Shown here piece by piece: positions 5,556-6,129 of a stretch of 6,129 nt of DNA (position 1 is the stretch's first letter; every line of letters starts with the position of its first letter). Origin of the DNA: an uncultured Sulfurovum sp. Its GTDB lineage: Bacteria > Campylobacterota > Campylobacteria > Campylobacterales > Sulfurovaceae. The notes beneath the pieces were generated by a model that saw only the letters and a list, made by a program, of their open reading frames with translations, was not told where the DNA came from and did no database searches. The stretch lies in the NCBI GenBank assembly GCA_947313765.1, contig CAMZNQ010000263.1:1-6129 (forward strand), written 5' to 3'. A program made the translations under genes and the position numbers.

Positions 5556-5870
5556 TCTAATCCTTGTCTATAAAATTACCTATCTATGCTATTTAACTTT
5601 CAAAAAAATGAGTTTGCTAATATATAATTTATAGTGTGTAAGTAAGAATATATATTAGAAAACAGACTAATTTAGAAAATAAAAAACACTTTAAATAAGC
5701 TTAATTGATTATATCAAGAGTATGTAACAAAATGGTATTAAAAGTTCTATAATACTCTATGGTTAAAACATTTGAGAATAGATGAAACATAGTTTATCTA
5801 AATAGCAACAAAAAGATAGTTTTTATATTTTTATTGATGATACTTTTGGTAACTTATTGAGTTTTTAATC
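5556..5870 (-). promoter_or_regulatory. 315-bp AT-rich non-coding stretch, leader and promoter region of the first mdh
   Basis: The region contains no credible gene; ATG-led frames here run for fewer than ten codons. On the minus strand it holds the 3' end of the MFS transporter transcript and the upstream region of mdh. Promoter candidates are TGATATAAT (5708-5716), an extended -10 about 150 bp before the ATG, and TATAAA/TATATT-like runs around 5617-5633. I could not choose between them. No clear terminator hairpin for the MFS gene was seen. Confidence 0.4.
5617..5658. repeat. 10-bp inverted repeat in the mdh upstream region
   Basis: CTAATATATA (5617-5626) and TATATATTAG (5649-5658) are perfect inverted copies separated by 22 bp, about 60-100 bp upstream of the mdh ATG. 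It could be paired operator half-sites or a weak leader hairpin, but all-A/T arms apart from the terminal C-G arise easily by chance in this composition. Confidence 0.35.
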
Positions 5871-6128
5871 TTATAAATATCTCTTCTTAAACCATGCGTA
5901 GTAGAAAGAGGAGAGGATAAATCCTAATCCTAAAGAGATAGTAATGTAAAATATAGAGATACCAATCTTAGCAAAATAGCCAATCAGAAAAGTTACAACT
6001 ATATTTGAAAGCATAAAAATCATATCGTTATATGCAATTACTCTACCTAAAAACTCTTCTTTTGTTCTATTTTGAATCATATAGTATGTATATGACCATA
6101 AAGAGGTAGTTAAAAGACCTACAAAAAA
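5871..6128 (-). CDS. MFS-type transporter, C-terminal end only (5' part beyond right window edge)
   Basis: The frame is open to the right edge of the window (85 visible residues from base 6128), so the in-frame ATG at 6080 is internal and the gene begins outside. The fragment shows the end of one membrane helix (about 1-16), a short cytoplasmic loop IQNRTKEEFLGRVIAYND resembling the conserved loop of major facilitator transporters (charged residues, then Leu-Gly-Arg-Val), two more hydrophobic helices (about 34-52 and 56-78), and a basic tail ending FKKRYL. This matches the last three helices of a 12-helix MFS permease of the multidrug-efflux-like type with the loop between helices 10 and 11. 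The substrate cannot be inferred. It is on the same strand as the mdh genes but 315 bp away, so probably a separate unit. Confidence 0.7.
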   Translation of the reverse strand, partial: FFVGLLTTSLWSYTYYMIQNRTKEEFLGRVIAYNDMIFMLSNIVVTFLIGYFAKIGISIFYITISLGLGFILSSFYYAWFKKRYL

Positions 6129-6129
6129 C

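Noticed and set aside
5600..5800. Tiny ATG-led frames in the gap upstream of mdh
   Set aside because: Frames starting near 5608, 5759 and 5782 end within about ten codons and lack Shine-Dalgarno sites; no leader peptide is supported.
6078..6080. ATG as start of a small 69-residue membrane protein
   Set aside because: The frame stays open to the window edge with hydrophobic, transporter-like residues before this Met, and the downstream sequence resembles the end of an MFS transporter; it is a truncated large gene.

Overview
This window comes from an AT-rich bacterial chromosome. Protein families, codon choice and style (TTA/AAA/ATA-rich codons, AGGA Shine-Dalgarno sequences, extended -10 promoter elements without clear -35 boxes) suggest a Campylobacterota (epsilonproteobacterial) organism, possibly a Sulfurimonas- or Sulfurovum-like autotroph. 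The taxonomy is inferred from overall protein resemblance, not from a search.

Layout. On the + strand, positions 2-1051 hold the C-terminal part of the ferrous iron permease FeoB, whose N-terminal G domain lies outside the left edge. It converges on a minus-strand gene for a LOG / TIGR00730-family Rossmann protein (1119-1856). A short inverted repeat sits between the two stop codons. The rest of the window is all on the minus strand, read from right to left: the C-terminal end of an MFS transporter (5871-6128, cut by the right edge), a 315-bp AT-rich non-coding stretch, a malate dehydrogenase (4602-5555), a second malate dehydrogenase (3544-4488), then the alpha (2548-3399) and beta (1980-2537) subunits of a class I [4Fe-4S] fumarase.

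Function. The central block encodes two consecutive interconversions: oxaloacetate-malate (two paralogous dehydrogenases) and malate-fumarate (two-subunit fumarase). These serve the oxidative TCA cycle, the reductive TCA cycle or fumarate respiration. The fumarase subunits are separated by 10 nt and look translationally coupled. The two mdh genes and the fumarase pair are separated by 113 and 144 nt, each gap holding a hairpin and a candidate promoter, so they may be three adjacent transcription units rather than one strict operon.

Most notable observation. The two malate dehydrogenases differ at the residue that normally sets cofactor choice. The 3544-4488 protein has the usual Asp at the end of beta-2 (Leu-Tyr-Asp), typical of NAD enzymes. 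The 4602-5555 protein has Arg-Gly-Arg there, a pattern expected to favour NADP(H). I see no mobile element, CRISPR array, rRNA, tRNA or defence system. Apart from the dehydrogenase pair, the window is core metabolism and iron transport.
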